Below, in pieces: positions 7,750 to 19,179 of a DNA stretch of 64,000 bases. The translations under genes and the position numbers were made by a program. Source of the stretch: Flavobacterium nitrogenifigens (GTDB lineage Bacteria; Bacteroidota; Bacteroidia; Flavobacteriales; Flavobacteriaceae); the NCBI RefSeq assembly GCF_003254565.1, contig NZ_QJRI01000175.1:124001-188000 (forward strand). The letters run 5' to 3'. Below the pieces are notes generated by a model that saw nothing but the letters and a program-made list of their open reading frames with translations, made no database searches and had not been told where the DNA came from. Within the stretch, counting starts at the first letter, position 1, and each line of letters begins with the position of its first letter.

Positions 7750-10131
7750 TTAGAATTTGAAATTATAACTCACTGCAGGGACAATCCCGAAGATAGAAGT
7801 TTTAATGGCTTCATTCATACCTGTATCTGTATTTTGGCGAAAATTAATTGAGGCAGCATTCATACGATTGTACAAATTGTAAATGCTGAAAACCCATTCG
7901 CCTTTCCAATTTCGATCTTTGTTTTTGCTCGGAGTTAAGGTTGCAGAAATATCTAAATGATGATAGGCAGGAAGTCTATTTTCATTTCTTAAACCATAAC
8001 TTGGCACCGTAATTCCTAAATATTCATATTGGCCATTAGGATAACTAACTGGCTGTCCTGATTGTAAAGTAAAGTTAGCACCAAAAGACCATTTCTCGTT
8101 TAAGTTGTAAGCAGATGTAATGGCAAGATTATGTGTCTTATCATAAGCAGAAGCATACCACTGACCATTATTAATTCCTGTTTCTTCGGGAGTTCTTCCG
8201 GGTGTCTGTTGTTCTGATTTGGAAATCGTGTACGAAATCCATCCGTTGAATTTGCCCTTGTTTTTCTTAATCATTAGCTCTAAACCATACGAACGCATAT
8301 GGCCATTTAGAATGACTTGTTCGATTGCGTTGTTAGCTATTAAATCGGCTCCATCTATATAATCTAACCTATTTTGTATTTTCTTATAGTACGTTTCTAC
8401 TTCTACGGAATAGGCATTATTATACATATTTCTAAAATAACCCAAAGCCACCTGATCTGCAAGCTGAGGTTTTATATAATTGTCACTCGGCATCCAAACA
8501 TCTAAAGGGGTAGGAGAGGAAGTGTTTGAAATTAACTGAAGATATTGAGCCATTCTATTATAACTCGCTTTTATAGATTGATCATCATTTAATTGATAAG
8601 AAATAGAAAAACGAGGCTCAAGATTACCATAACTTTGAATGACTTTATTTTTACCAAAATACTGCGTTGAAGTTGGTGTTCCTTTTTCGTAAATCTGCAT
8701 ATTACTATTGAAAACAACTGCTTGATTATTATCATAATAATTAATAGTAGAAGCGCCTAATCTATAAAATAAGCTGTATCGTAATCCGTATGCGACAGTA
8801 ATTTTTTTAGAAAGCCGACTTTCTGCATCCAAATAAACCGAAGGTTCAAAAGCATACTTTTTATCCAATTGATCCGGATTGATTCCTGAATCTTCGCCAG
8901 TTGGTTTAATTGTTCCAGGGTTAAATTGATAATAGATTCCGTTTACGCCATAATTCAGTTTTAATTTATCTGAAAGATAATGTTTGAAATCATATTTGAT
9001 ATTATAGTTTTTAATGCCAGAATCCCAGTTGAATCCAACAAAATCAAGGTCTAAACCATAATAATAATCGCTGTAAATTAAAGAAAGATTGGAGAATAAT
9101 TTATCAGAATACAAATGGTTCCATCTGAAATTTAAAGTAGAATTTCCGTAAGTGTTAGTGAAGCTTTTATTTAATCTGAAAACATCGCGCCCAAAATAAC
9201 CTGATAAATAAAGACTGTTATTATCGTTGAGTTTATAGCTTAATTTGGTGTTTAAGTCGTAAAAATAGGCTGAATTATTTTTATTATCTTCTGAGAGTTT
9301 TAAAAAAAGGTGTGCGTAAGAAGCTCTTCCTCCAATTAAAAAAGAACCTTTGTCTTTTGCAATCGGACCTTCAGCAAGCAGACGGCTTGATATTAAGCCA
9401 ATTCCGCCATTCATATGAAAACCTTTACTGCTTCCGTCTTTTTGATAGATTTCTAAAACCGAAGACGCTCTGCCACCGTAGCGTGCAGGAATTCCACCTT
9501 TATACAATTTAAGATCTTTAATGGCATCGGGATTAAAAACAGAAAAGAATCCGAAGACGTGAGAAGAATTAAAAATTGTGGCTTCGTCCAAAAGAATCAA
9601 ATTCTGATCGGCACCGCCTCCTCGGACATTAAATCCTGAAGCACCTTCGCCTGCATTGGTTACGCCCGGGAGCAATAAAATCGATTTTATAACATCGACT
9701 TCTCCTAGAACCACAGGCATTTTTTTTATGGTTGAAATAGAGAGTTTATTTACGCTCATTTCTGGCGATTTGATGTTTGTCTTACCTTTGTTTTCTGTAA
9801 TAATGACTTCTTGAAGCTCTTCGCCACCTTCTTTAATCGAGAAATTGCTTTTTGAATTCTGATTTAAAATAATGGTTTTTTGAATGGTTTGATAACCGGT
9901 ATAACTGATTTCAATTTCATATTCTCCTTTAGGAACAGAAAGCGAGTAAAATCCGTATTCGTTTGTTGTGGTTCCAATTTTTAGTGATGGAATATAAATA
10001 GCAACTCCAATTAGAGTTTCGTTATTTCGGCTGTCAGTAATAGTTCCGCTTAGAGTGAATTTTTCCTGCGCAAATGAGGTTAAAATCGTAAGAATAAAAA
10101 GAAAAAATGTGCAGGTATTTTTTGTAATCAT
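7750..10131 (-). CDS. TonB-dependent receptor with N-terminal carboxypeptidase-like domain
   Basis: A 793-residue outer-membrane receptor. It has a signal peptide (to about residue 21), a CarboxypepD_reg-like beta-sandwich (about 25-105, with the family pattern GTITDSRNNETLIGVAIYI), a plug domain containing NVRGGGADQN and LLDEATIFN, and a long beta-barrel ending in an aromatic residue (SYNFKF). It is shorter than SusC and pairs with DUF4249 rather than SusD. Such receptors import siderophores, peptides or other large solutes using TonB energy. It heads a four-gene operon. Confidence 0.93.
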   Translation of the reverse strand: MITKNTCTFFLFILTILTSFAQEKFTLSGTITDSRNNETLIGVAIYIPSLKIGTTTNEYGFYSLSVPKGEYEIEISYTGYQTIQKTIILNQNSKSNFSIKEGGEELQEVIITENKGKTNIKSPEMSVNKLSISTIKKMPVVLGEVDVIKSILLLPGVTNAGEGASGFNVRGGGADQNLILLDEATIFNSSHVFGFFSVFNPDAIKDLKLYKGGIPARYGGRASSVLEIYQKDGSSKGFHMNGGIGLISSRLLAEGPIAKDKGSFLIGGRASYAHLFLKLSEDNKNNSAYFYDLNTKLSYKLNDNNSLYLSGYFGRDVFRLNKSFTNTYGNSTLNFRWNHLYSDKLFSNLSLIYSDYYYGLDLDFVGFNWDSGIKNYNIKYDFKHYLSDKLKLNYGVNGIYYQFNPGTIKPTGEDSGINPDQLDKKYAFEPSVYLDAESRLSKKITVAYGLRYSLFYRLGASTINYYDNNQAVVFNSNMQIYEKGTPTSTQYFGKNKVIQSYGNLEPRFSISYQLNDDQSIKASYNRMAQYLQLISNTSSPTPLDVWMPSDNYIKPQLADQVALGYFRNMYNNAYSVEVETYYKKIQNRLDYIDGADLIANNAIEQVILNGHMRSYGLELMIKKNKGKFNGWISYTISKSEQQTPGRTPEETGINNGQWYASAYDKTHNLAITSAYNLNEKWSFGANFTLQSGQPVSYPNGQYEYLGITVPSYGLRNENRLPAYHHLDISATLTPSKNKDRNWKGEWVFSIYNLYNRMNAASINFRQNTDTGMNEAIKTSIFGIVPAVSYNFKF

Positions 10132-10212
10132 TATATTGATTTTGATTTACATAGTTAACAAATTCTTACTACATATTCTTACGGAATTTTTGTTAAACAT
10201 AAGTTAAGATAA

Positions 10213-10243
10213 AAAAAGGACAACCTTGCGAGTTGTCCTTTTT
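10213..10243 (-). terminator. Terminator after icd
   Basis: An 11-bp stem AAAAGGACAAC / GTTGTCCTTTT around a 7-nt loop, followed on the minus strand by a U-rich run. It sits 30 bases after the isocitrate dehydrogenase stop. Confidence 0.85.
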
Positions 10244-10273
10244 GATTATCTAAAAATACAGATGTATTTTGAA

Positions 10274-12505
<2,232 letters not shown>

Positions 12506-12567
12506 TTATAATCGTATCGTCAGGAGTTAACGATGTAAAAGATATATTCGGCTCAAAATGAGCGGAG

Positions 12568-12575
12568 CAAATATA
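12568..12575 (-). promoter_or_regulatory. -7 promoter box of icd
   Basis: The minus strand reads TATATTTG, followed by C, a perfect consensus box. It gives a 5' leader of about 70 nt. Confidence 0.65.
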
Positions 12576-12716
12576 ATAAAATCACAACGAAATCGGTTGA
12601 GTTTTGAAGAGAAATGATGAAATTAACAGATTGTTATTTCGAGCTCTTTAAATTGCTAAATCGATGATTTTGGTATTAAAAAATTACAGTTTTGATAGTG
12701 ATGAAAATAGAACATA

Positions 12717-12754
12717 AAAAAAACTCGTTTCAAGCAGTATGAAACGAGTTTTTT
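12717..12754 (-). terminator. Terminator after rplS
   Basis: Stem AAAACTCGTTTCA / TGAAACGAGTTTT with a 7-nt loop. A run of U follows on the minus strand, about 20 bases after the L19 stop. Confidence 0.85.
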
Positions 12755-12773
12755 ATAACATTTTGATAAATGA

Positions 12774-13124
12774 TTATCTTCTTTTATCTTTAATCTTAGC
12801 TTTTTTACCAGTAAGTTGTCTGAAGTAGAAAATTCTAGCTCTACGTACAGCACCTTTCTTGTTAACTTCGATTTTTTGTAAAGCTGGTAAGTTTACTGGG
12901 AAGATACGCTCTACACCAACAGATCCAGACATTTTACGGATAGTAAAAGTTTCTGTAACACCAGAACCTCTTCTTTGAATCACAACTCCTTTAAAGAACT
13001 GAGTTCTTGTTTTTTCACCCTCTTTAATTTCGTAGAAAACAGTGATTGTGTCTCCAGCTCCGAAATCTGGGAAATCTTTTTTAGCAACGAATTCGTCTTG
13101 AACGAATTTTAATAAATCTGCCAT
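12774..13124 (-). CDS. rplS: 50S ribosomal protein L19
   Basis: A 116-residue ribosomal protein at the 30S-50S interface. It shows the family sequence GDTITVFYEIKEGEKTRTQFFKGVVI, then RRGSGVTETFTIRKMSGSVGVERIFP and a basic C-terminal tail. In many bacteria rplS lies beside trmD; here trmD is about 2.3 kb away, on the same strand but with two genes between. It has its own promoter and terminator. Confidence 0.98.
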   Translation of the reverse strand: MADLLKFVQDEFVAKKDFPDFGAGDTITVFYEIKEGEKTRTQFFKGVVIQRRGSGVTETFTIRKMSGSVGVERIFPVNLPALQKIEVNKKGAVRRARIFYFRQLTGKKAKIKDKRR

Positions 13125-13196
13125 GATAATTTAAATTATGGTTTTATATTAGAACAACATTCACGGATCTCGCCAGAGGTTGGTCAAATTCGGGTG

Positions 13197-13204
13197 CAAA
13201 TGTA
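13197..13204 (-). promoter_or_regulatory. -7 promoter box of rplS
   Basis: The minus strand reads TACATTTG, followed by C, 73 nt upstream of the ATG. The leader is long enough to hold translational control, but I see no clear hairpin. Confidence 0.6.
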
Positions 13205-13300
13205 AAAAATAATTATAAATTATGAATTATAAATTGTAAATTATTTTAACTTGTTGATAAAAAGGTTTTTATATTGTGGTTTAGGTTAAGTAATAGTCTC

Positions 13301-13346
13301 AGTTTTCAGTCTCAGTCTCAGTTACTGAACACTGAGACTGAAAACT
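13301..13346. repeat. 16-bp perfect inverted repeat after the agmatine deiminase
   Basis: Arms AGTTTTCAGTCTCAGT (13301-13316) and its exact complement (13331-13346), seven bases from the deiminase stop. It could act as a terminator. It belongs to a word family also seen at 15403-15449 and 30615-30783. Confidence 0.75.
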
Positions 13347-13352
13347 AAAATC

Positions 13353-14474
13353 TTACTTCGGCTGTTGCTGTGTAACGCAATGAATCATCCCTCCGTTTGC
13401 ATATAAATTACGAACATCAATGCCAATTACTTTTCGGGTAGGGTACAAACTTTGAATCAGCTGATTGGCCACAACGTCATTGGGATCATTATAATTTGGA
13501 ACCAGAACAACAGTGTTTCCAATATAAAAGTTTACATAAGGACCTTTATAGCCTAAGTTTTTACCGTAAGTTGTTACAACATTATTTTTAGACAATGGCA
13601 ATTTTAAGAAAGTATAATTTTTGCCGTTTTTATCTTTCGAATTGTATAAAGTACTAATATCATTTTGAGGAACTTCCCAATACAATAAATCATTTTCATT
13701 CATGGTTACAATGGTGTTTTTATTGCCAAAACGGGCAAAACCATCAATATGCATATCGGTAATTTCCCTTCCTGCTTTGCCGTCTAGCCAAATAAAATGA
13801 GTCGTTCCAAGGTATTTTTTAAAATTTGCTTCGGCTTGCTCTTGCGTCATTGAAGGGTTTCGATTGGAATTTAATATTGAACTTTTGGTAGCCATTAAAG
13901 TACCGTTTCCGTCTATTTCTACAGCTCCTCCTTCATTAATCATTGTTTTGTTTAAATCTACAATCGAAATTTTTTGATCTGAAGCGATTTGGGAAGGAAT
14001 CATGTCGCAATTTTGAAAAGCTGCTTTTTTGCCCCAACCATTAAATCCCCAATCTTGAATAACCAATTGATTGTTTTTGTCTTTTACATAAATTGGCCCA
14101 TTATCTCTTACCCAAACATCATCGGTTTTATAAATTTTAAATTCAATAGAAGATAGTGAAATTCCTGATTCTTGCAATAAAGCTTCAATTCTGTTTTTTT
14201 CAGTAGAGTCATAAGCGACAATAAAAACTTTTTCACTTGTTATTAGTGATTTAGTCATGGCAATCCAAGTTGCGTCTAAATCGTTTCTGTAATCAGTTCC
14301 ATATTGATATTGATGTGGCCATTGAAGCCAAGTTCCTTCATGTGGAGCCGATTCTTCTGGCATAGTATACATAACTTCGGTATTTTCTATTTTATCTATA
14401 ATTGTATTCATTTCATCCCCTTGACAAGAAGAGATTAGAGGAATTAATAATAATGTAAAAAAAAGTTTTTTCAT
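13353..14474 (-). CDS. Agmatine deiminase / peptidyl-arginine deiminase family lipoprotein
   Basis: A 373-residue guanidine-modifying enzyme of the agmatine deiminase/Porphyromonas-type PAD family, which hydrolyses agmatine or a related guanidino group to a carbamoyl product and ammonia. Conserved blocks are WLQWPH, WVRDNGPIYV, NEGGAVEIDGNG, HIDGFARF and the C-terminal GGMIHCVTQQ with catalytic Cys366. Unusually it begins with a lipoprotein signal (lipobox LISSC, Cys17), so it acts outside the cytoplasm. Whether it uses free agmatine, peptidylarginine or another substrate cannot be told from sequence. Confidence 0.88.
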   Translation of the reverse strand: MKKLFFTLLLIPLISSCQGDEMNTIIDKIENTEVMYTMPEESAPHEGTWLQWPHQYQYGTDYRNDLDATWIAMTKSLITSEKVFIVAYDSTEKNRIEALLQESGISLSSIEFKIYKTDDVWVRDNGPIYVKDKNNQLVIQDWGFNGWGKKAAFQNCDMIPSQIASDQKISIVDLNKTMINEGGAVEIDGNGTLMATKSSILNSNRNPSMTQEQAEANFKKYLGTTHFIWLDGKAGREITDMHIDGFARFGNKNTIVTMNENDLLYWEVPQNDISTLYNSKDKNGKNYTFLKLPLSKNNVVTTYGKNLGYKGPYVNFYIGNTVVLVPNYNDPNDVVANQLIQSLYPTRKVIGIDVRNLYANGGMIHCVTQQQPK

Positions 14475-14579
14475 CTTAGTTGATTTGTTTTTAAATATTT
14501 AGTGCCTTTTTGTACCGATAACTTGACGGGACAAATTTATTTCTAAATAGTAATTGAGAAGTTGTCCAAAATGGACAAT

Positions 14580-15395
14580 TTAAATAAGAGGAATATAAAT
14601 AGCGGTAAGATAATCTGCTGGTGTATTGCTATTTGAATCGTTTTTTATGTATTGTTCAATAACTGGTAAATGAGATATTTCAAAATCATTACGAAGAAAC
14701 CATCCGCCAAAAATTTGCTGATAAGTGTCTTCCAGCGTTTCGTAACTTCCGTGATGAAAAAAACGGGCATATTTGCTTCCAAAAAGCTTTTTTATTGGAA
14801 GATTTTTGATAATAGCTTCGGTAACGATGCAGGCTTCATACGTGCATTTTGATTTTTCGGTAATTATAATATCGTCTGTAATAATGCCAAAGTAATCTGA
14901 AATGGGTTCGGTAATTTCATTTTCCAATAAAGAATCCCAAAGCGTTTCTATTTCGGGATTAATGTATGAGGTTTTGCAACTGGAATAATATGCCGTTATT
15001 TCGGGAACAAAAACAATTTCTGGTTCTGAAATGCAAGCAATAAATTCTTTTGGATGAAAATCATTTAACAGAAATTCTTTTTGATTTCGTGCCGCAGAAG
15101 GCGGACAATTAAAGTGTTTTTTGAAAGCTTTAGAAAAAGATTGTACATCTGCAAAGCCCACTTCAAGTGCAATATCAGAAATTTGTTTATTAGAATATAA
15201 AAGCTTTTTATGTCCATTTTCGACTTTCAGACGAGTCTGATAAGCGCCAATAGTTTCTTGAAACAAAGAATAAAAAACACGTTGTAAATTTCTATAAGAA
15301 TAGCTAGAGATATCTTCAAGAGCATTTATTGAGATAATTTGATTGTAATTTGTCTCAATATAATTGCGAGTATTATAAATTCGTTTTAGATTCAT
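14580..15395 (-). CDS. AraC family transcriptional regulator with GyrI-like ligand domain
   Basis: A 271-residue regulator. The N-terminal 105 residues are an AraC-type double helix-turn-helix, with LYSNKQISDIALEVGFADVQ and SFSKAFKKHFNCPPSAAR. The C-terminal 150 residues are a GyrI-like effector domain, the same fold as the stand-alone protein at 6413. This Rob-like order fits a small-molecule sensor. It lies between trmD and the agmatine deiminase on the same strand. Its targets are unknown. Confidence 0.88.
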   Translation of the reverse strand: MNLKRIYNTRNYIETNYNQIISINALEDISSYSYRNLQRVFYSLFQETIGAYQTRLKVENGHKKLLYSNKQISDIALEVGFADVQSFSKAFKKHFNCPPSAARNQKEFLLNDFHPKEFIACISEPEIVFVPEITAYYSSCKTSYINPEIETLWDSLLENEITEPISDYFGIITDDIIITEKSKCTYEACIVTEAIIKNLPIKKLFGSKYARFFHHGSYETLEDTYQQIFGGWFLRNDFEISHLPVIEQYIKNDSNSNTPADYLTAIYIPLI

Positions 15396-15402
15396 TTTTT
15401 TT

Positions 15403-15449
15403 AGTTTTCAGTCTCAGTTTTATCGGGCTGAATACTGCGACTGAAAACT
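15403..15449. repeat. Inverted repeat, CAGTCTCAG family
   Basis: Arms AGTTTTCAGTCTCAGT (15403-15418) and ACTGCGACTGAAAACT (15434-15449) match except for one base. It lies between the AraC gene start and the trmD stop and may end trmD transcripts. Confidence 0.65.
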
Positions 15450-15459
15450 GACCACTTTT

Positions 15460-16140
15460 TTAGTGTCCTTCTAGTAAATCTGGACGTCTATTTTTAGTAT
15501 GTTCGTACGCTTTATCTTCACGCCATTTGTCTATTTTGGCCGCATGTCCACTTGTTAGAACTTCAGGAACTTTCCATCCTTTATAGTCTGCAGGCCTTGT
15601 GTAAATTGGACCTGATAATAAATTGTCCTGAAAACTATCTGTTAATGCTGAGGTTTCGTCACTTAAAACACCTGGAATTAATCGGATTAAGGCATCAGAT
15701 AAGACTATGGCTCCCAATTCTCCTCCTGATAAAACATAATCTCCAATTGAGATTTCTTTTGTGATGAAATGATCTCTAACTCTTTGATCAACACCTTTAT
15801 AATGTCCGCATAAAATGATAATGTTTTCATACATCGACATTTTATTAGCCATTTTTTGGTTTAAAGTTTCACCGTCAGGCGACATATAAATTACTTCATC
15901 GTATTCGCGTTGGCTTTTCAAATGTGTAATGCAGTCATCTATAGGCTGAATTGTCATTACCATTCCCGCACCTCCGCCAAAAGGATAATCATCTACACTT
16001 TTCTGTCTGTTGGTGCTATAATCGCGAAGGTTGTGAAAATGCACTTCGACCAAACCTTTATCGATGGCGCGTTTCATAATGGAAGCCTCAAACGGACTTT
16101 TTAATAATTCAGGTAAAAGAGTAATAATGTCAATTCGCAT
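15460..16140 (-). CDS. trmD: tRNA (guanine37-N1)-methyltransferase
   Basis: TrmD methylates N1 of G37 next to the anticodon and so prevents +1 frameshifting. The 226-residue protein shows [13 protein letters not shown], the [11 protein letters not shown] motif, [12 protein letters not shown] and the knot region [15 protein letters not shown], with the active-site Asp-bearing [11 protein letters not shown]...GHAAKI region at the end. The start is supported by a promoter box 26 nt upstream. It is an essential housekeeping enzyme of normal length. Confidence 0.97.
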   Translation of the reverse strand: MRIDIITLLPELLKSPFEASIMKRAIDKGLVEVHFHNLRDYSTNRQKSVDDYPFGGGAGMVMTIQPIDDCITHLKSQREYDEVIYMSPDGETLNQKMANKMSMYENIIILCGHYKGVDQRVRDHFITKEISIGDYVLSGGELGAIVLSDALIRLIPGVLSDETSALTDSFQDNLLSGPIYTRPADYKGWKVPEVLTSGHAAKIDKWREDKAYEHTKNRRPDLLEGH

Positions 16141-16166
16141 TTCTATTCAATGAGTTTTCTTGCTGA

Positions 16167-16174
16167 CAAAGATA
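16167..16174 (-). promoter_or_regulatory. -7 promoter box of trmD
   Basis: The minus strand reads TATCTTTG, a full TAnnTTTG match. Confidence 0.65.
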
Positions 16175-16315
16175 CGAAGTTAAAACTTGTCAATTTCTAA
16201 AGATTTGTCTATGTACTATTTTAATACGTATGATTTATCCTAATTAAATATAATGATTTGATCAAAATTAATGTAATGTTAAGATTTCGGAAAGGTCATT
16301 TTGTTGAAATTCAAT

Positions 16316-16323
16316 TAAGTTTG
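16316..16323 (+). promoter_or_regulatory. -7 promoter box of the 16363 lipoprotein
   Basis: TAAGTTTG followed by C. It lies inside the longest open frame of the next gene, so the true start must be downstream, at 16363. Confidence 0.6.
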
Positions 16324-16362
16324 CAGCGACTTAAACCCAAAAAAAATATAAAGTATCAACTT

Positions 16363-16719
16363 ATGAAAAAAACTTTGCTTTTAATGGCATTTTTTGCATT
16401 GATGAGCTCTTGTTCAAATGCAAGTAAAGCTCATGATAAATGGATAGGCGAATCTAAGCAAAAACTTGTGAAGGACTGGGGATTTCCAGTTAGAATATTC
16501 AAATATGATCAAGATAACGAAGTGTTTCTTTACGCAGATCAGATTTTTACTGATAAAGATGATTCTGGTATTGCAGGCCCATATTACTGGAGATACAGTT
16601 ATATGTATGTAAATAAAGAAGGGAAAATTTTTTCATGGCGTAATGAAAATCAAAAGTTTCCGCCTCAAGAAGTTGATTTTGAAAAAGTTGTAGGTTTGAA
16701 TGCTCAGAGGGTAAAATAA
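16363..16719 (+). CDS. Small hypothetical lipoprotein
   Basis: A 118-residue protein with a lipoprotein signal (lipobox LMSSC). The mature part has WIGESKQKLVKDWGFPVRIFKY, which resembles the SmpA/BamE-type motif of envelope lipoproteins whose first helix begins W-G-x-P. I cannot assign a family firmly. The frame is open to 16258, but the promoter box at 16316 and the good signal peptide make 16363 the start. It is a single-gene unit. Confidence 0.75.
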   Translation: MKKTLLLMAFFALMSSCSNASKAHDKWIGESKQKLVKDWGFPVRIFKYDQDNEVFLYADQIFTDKDDSGIAGPYYWRYSYMYVNKEGKIFSWRNENQKFPPQEVDFEKVVGLNAQRVK

Positions 16720-16811
16720 ATTAACTTTATTTTTTTAGGTGAGATTTTTATCTCTAAAATAAATAGTATTTTTAAGTATCCATTTAAAAATACTATTTAT
16801 CCTAAATTTTA

Positions 16812-17348
16812 ATGACTTCATCTAAAATAAAAATCCTTGCTATATCTGGCAGCACCAGAAATAACTCCAGTAACTTCAAAATTCTAAAATACATTTCAAA
16901 TTACTTGAACCCCGCTTTTGAAGTGGAAATTTTTGAAGATTTAGAGCGTCTTCCGCATTTTAATCCAGATTTAGATACAGATAATCCTCCGCAAGAAATC
17001 ACTTCATTTAGAAATAAAATTATAAATGCCGATGGCATTATCATCTGCACACCTGAATATGTGTTCAGTCTTCCCGGAAGTTTAAAAAATGCATTAGAGT
17101 GGTGCGTTTCAACAACTATCTTTTCAAACAAAAAAACGGGTCTTATTACAGCTTCCGCGTCTGGCGAAATGGGACACGAACAACTTTTATTGGTAATGAA
17201 AACAATCGAGGCTAAGTTTGATGACACAACGCAGCTTCTGATTCAAGGAGTGCGCGGAAAAGTTAACGCTGAAGGAGAAATCGTTTCGGAAGAAACTACA
17301 AAAGCACTTCAAAATTTTGCAGAAAACTTTAAGAATCAATTTTTATAA
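16812..17348 (+). CDS. NADPH-dependent FMN reductase
   Basis: A 178-residue flavodoxin-fold reductase (NADPH-dependent FMN/quinone reductase type). It has the phosphate-binding loop SGSTRNNSSNFK after the first strand and the flavin-contact motif CTPEYVFSLPGSLKNALEW. It transfers two electrons from NADPH to FMN, quinones or other acceptors. It is the first gene of a plus-strand run with the TIM-barrel protein (32-base gap), the metalloprotease and the cupin. Confidence 0.9.
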   Translation: MTSSKIKILAISGSTRNNSSNFKILKYISNYLNPAFEVEIFEDLERLPHFNPDLDTDNPPQEITSFRNKIINADGIIICTPEYVFSLPGSLKNALEWCVSTTIFSNKKTGLITASASGEMGHEQLLLVMKTIEAKFDDTTQLLIQGVRGKVNAEGEIVSEETTKALQNFAENFKNQFL

Positions 17349-17380
17349 TATATTTACTTTCTGAAATTTAAATCATTAAA

Positions 17381-18253
17381 ATGATTAGCAGAAGAAACTT
17401 TATCGTAACCACAGGTCTTGCTGCAACTGCAGTTTTGGCTTCACCATCATTTGCACTTTCTATGAATAAAAAAGAAATAGGTTTACAGCTGTATACGCTT
17501 CGCGATGAACTTCCTAAAGATGTAAAAGGAACTTTAGAAAAAGTAGCAAAAGCAGGTTATACCACTGTCGAGACATACGGTTTTTCAATCAAAGATCAGT
17601 TTTGGGGATTAACGCCTCAAGAATTAAAAAAGATTTTAGATGATAATGGACTAAAAGCAGTTAGCGGGCATTACAATCTTGGAAGTTTCTTATATGACGG
17701 AAATACTACAGAATTAGTCGCTTCTATTGAAGCCGCAAAGATTCTTAAAAGTGAATTTTTGACTATTCCGTGGGTCGATGAACCTTTTAGAAGAAATATA
17801 GAAGATTATAAAAAGATTGCTTCCCGAGTAAACGAAGCTGCAAAAATGTGTAAAAAAGCAGGTTTGAAATTGGCTTATCATAATCATGATTTTGAGTTTA
17901 AAAAACATGATGGCGTTACGGGCTACGAAATTTTATTAAAGGAAACCGACAAAGATTTGGTTTATTTTGAATTGGATTTGTATTGGGTAATTCATTCTGG
18001 AAACGATCCATTAAAACTTTTCAAAGAAAATCCAGGCCGTTTCAAAATGTGGCATGTAAAAGATAAAGACAAGAAAAATAATGATTTAAATACTGAAGTG
18101 GGTTCTGGAATAATCGATTTTAAACCTTTCTTCGTGGCAGCAAAACAATCAGGAATGGTTCATTTTTTTGTAGAACAAGAAAATAATTTTGCTTCAAATT
18201 CTTTTGAATCGATAAAAATGAGCTATGATTTTATTTCGAAAAGTTTAGTCTAA
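17381..18253 (+). CDS. TAT-exported sugar phosphate isomerase/epimerase family protein
   Basis: A 290-residue xylose-isomerase-like TIM barrel. It begins with a twin-arginine signal (SRRNFIVTTGLAATA) ending near SPSFA, so it is folded in the cytoplasm and exported. Metal-binding residues expected of the family occur in LAYHNHDFEF, ELDLYWV and MWHVKDKD, with a Glu in FFVEQEN. The sugar or inositol substrate is unknown. It is only nine bases from the next gene and so co-transcribed. Confidence 0.88.
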   Translation: MISRRNFIVTTGLAATAVLASPSFALSMNKKEIGLQLYTLRDELPKDVKGTLEKVAKAGYTTVETYGFSIKDQFWGLTPQELKKILDDNGLKAVSGHYNLGSFLYDGNTTELVASIEAAKILKSEFLTIPWVDEPFRRNIEDYKKIASRVNEAAKMCKKAGLKLAYHNHDFEFKKHDGVTGYEILLKETDKDLVYFELDLYWVIHSGNDPLKLFKENPGRFKMWHVKDKDKKNNDLNTEVGSGIIDFKPFFVAAKQSGMVHFFVEQENNFASNSFESIKMSYDFISKSLV

Positions 18254-18262
18254 TTTCTGTTT

Positions 18263-19171
18263 ATGAAGAAACTTCTTTTATTGGTATTTATAATTCTTTT
18301 GTCTTGTCAATCTGATAAAAAAGAAAAGACAAATTTAAAGATACAGTCGGTTCCACAGCAAATTTTACCGCCTCAACCTTATTTTGTAGATATTAAAGTT
18401 AATGATGTTAAACTTGGGAAACCCGCCTATGGCGATTGGTTGTTCTCTCATAAAGAAAAAGGACAAAGTTTCGAACAATTTGTTAGAACTAAACATGTTG
18501 TTCCGACCAAAGAAGAAAATATTATTTATTTGCAGCCTATTGGAAAATTTAATTTAATGCAAATAAAACAAATTGAATTAGTACGTCAGTATCTGCAAAT
18601 ATTTTTCCAGTTGGAAACCAAGGTTTTAGGGAGTGTTTCAAATGATATTATTCCGAATCATGCCAGACGAATGGGAGACGTTGGGCAAGAACAGTTTTTA
18701 GCGGGATGTATTTTAACCGATGTTTTAAAAGAAGAAAATCCTAGTAAAAGAATTGCTTTAATGGCAATAACTGAAAAAGATCTGTATCCAAAACCCGAAT
18801 GGAATTATGTTTTTGGATTGGCATCATATAGAGATAAAATTGCAGTCAGTTCGATGTATAGAATGCAAAAAGAAGCCGATTTTAATTTAGGTTTAGAACG
18901 ATTGCTGAAAATTTGTTCTCACGAAATAGGTCACATGTTTGGTTTGTATCATTGTATTGAAGCCAGTTGCGTTATGAATGGAACCAATAGTATGATAGAA
19001 ACAGATTCGCATTCTATTAGATTGTGTTCTCTCTGTCAAAGAAAATTAAATTCGGGATTTAATTATGATAACGTAAAACGATTGAAAGAACTTAAAGAAT
19101 ACTTTAAAGAAAATAATCTGGATGAAGGATTAATGCTAATGGAAAAAGATTTTAAATCAATTAAAGAATAA
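18263..19171 (+). CDS. Archaemetzincin-family metalloprotease, lipoprotein form
   Basis: A 302-residue protein with a lipoprotein signal (lipobox ILLSC, Cys15) and an M54 protease core. The zinc motif is HEIGHMFGLYHC (His220, Glu221, His224, His230), followed by CVM (Cys236) and C-x-x-C (Cys255, Cys258), the second, structural zinc site of archaemetzincins. The catalytic residues are intact. Most archaemetzincins are cytosolic proteins of about 200 residues; this one has an extra N-terminal region of about 80 residues and an envelope signal. It lies in an operon with a TIM-barrel protein and a cupin. Confidence 0.85.
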   Translation: MKKLLLLVFIILLSCQSDKKEKTNLKIQSVPQQILPPQPYFVDIKVNDVKLGKPAYGDWLFSHKEKGQSFEQFVRTKHVVPTKEENIIYLQPIGKFNLMQIKQIELVRQYLQIFFQLETKVLGSVSNDIIPNHARRMGDVGQEQFLAGCILTDVLKEENPSKRIALMAITEKDLYPKPEWNYVFGLASYRDKIAVSSMYRMQKEADFNLGLERLLKICSHEIGHMFGLYHCIEASCVMNGTNSMIETDSHSIRLCSLCQRKLNSGFNYDNVKRLKELKEYFKENNLDEGLMLMEKDFKSIKE

Positions 19172-19179
19172 AGTGGAAA

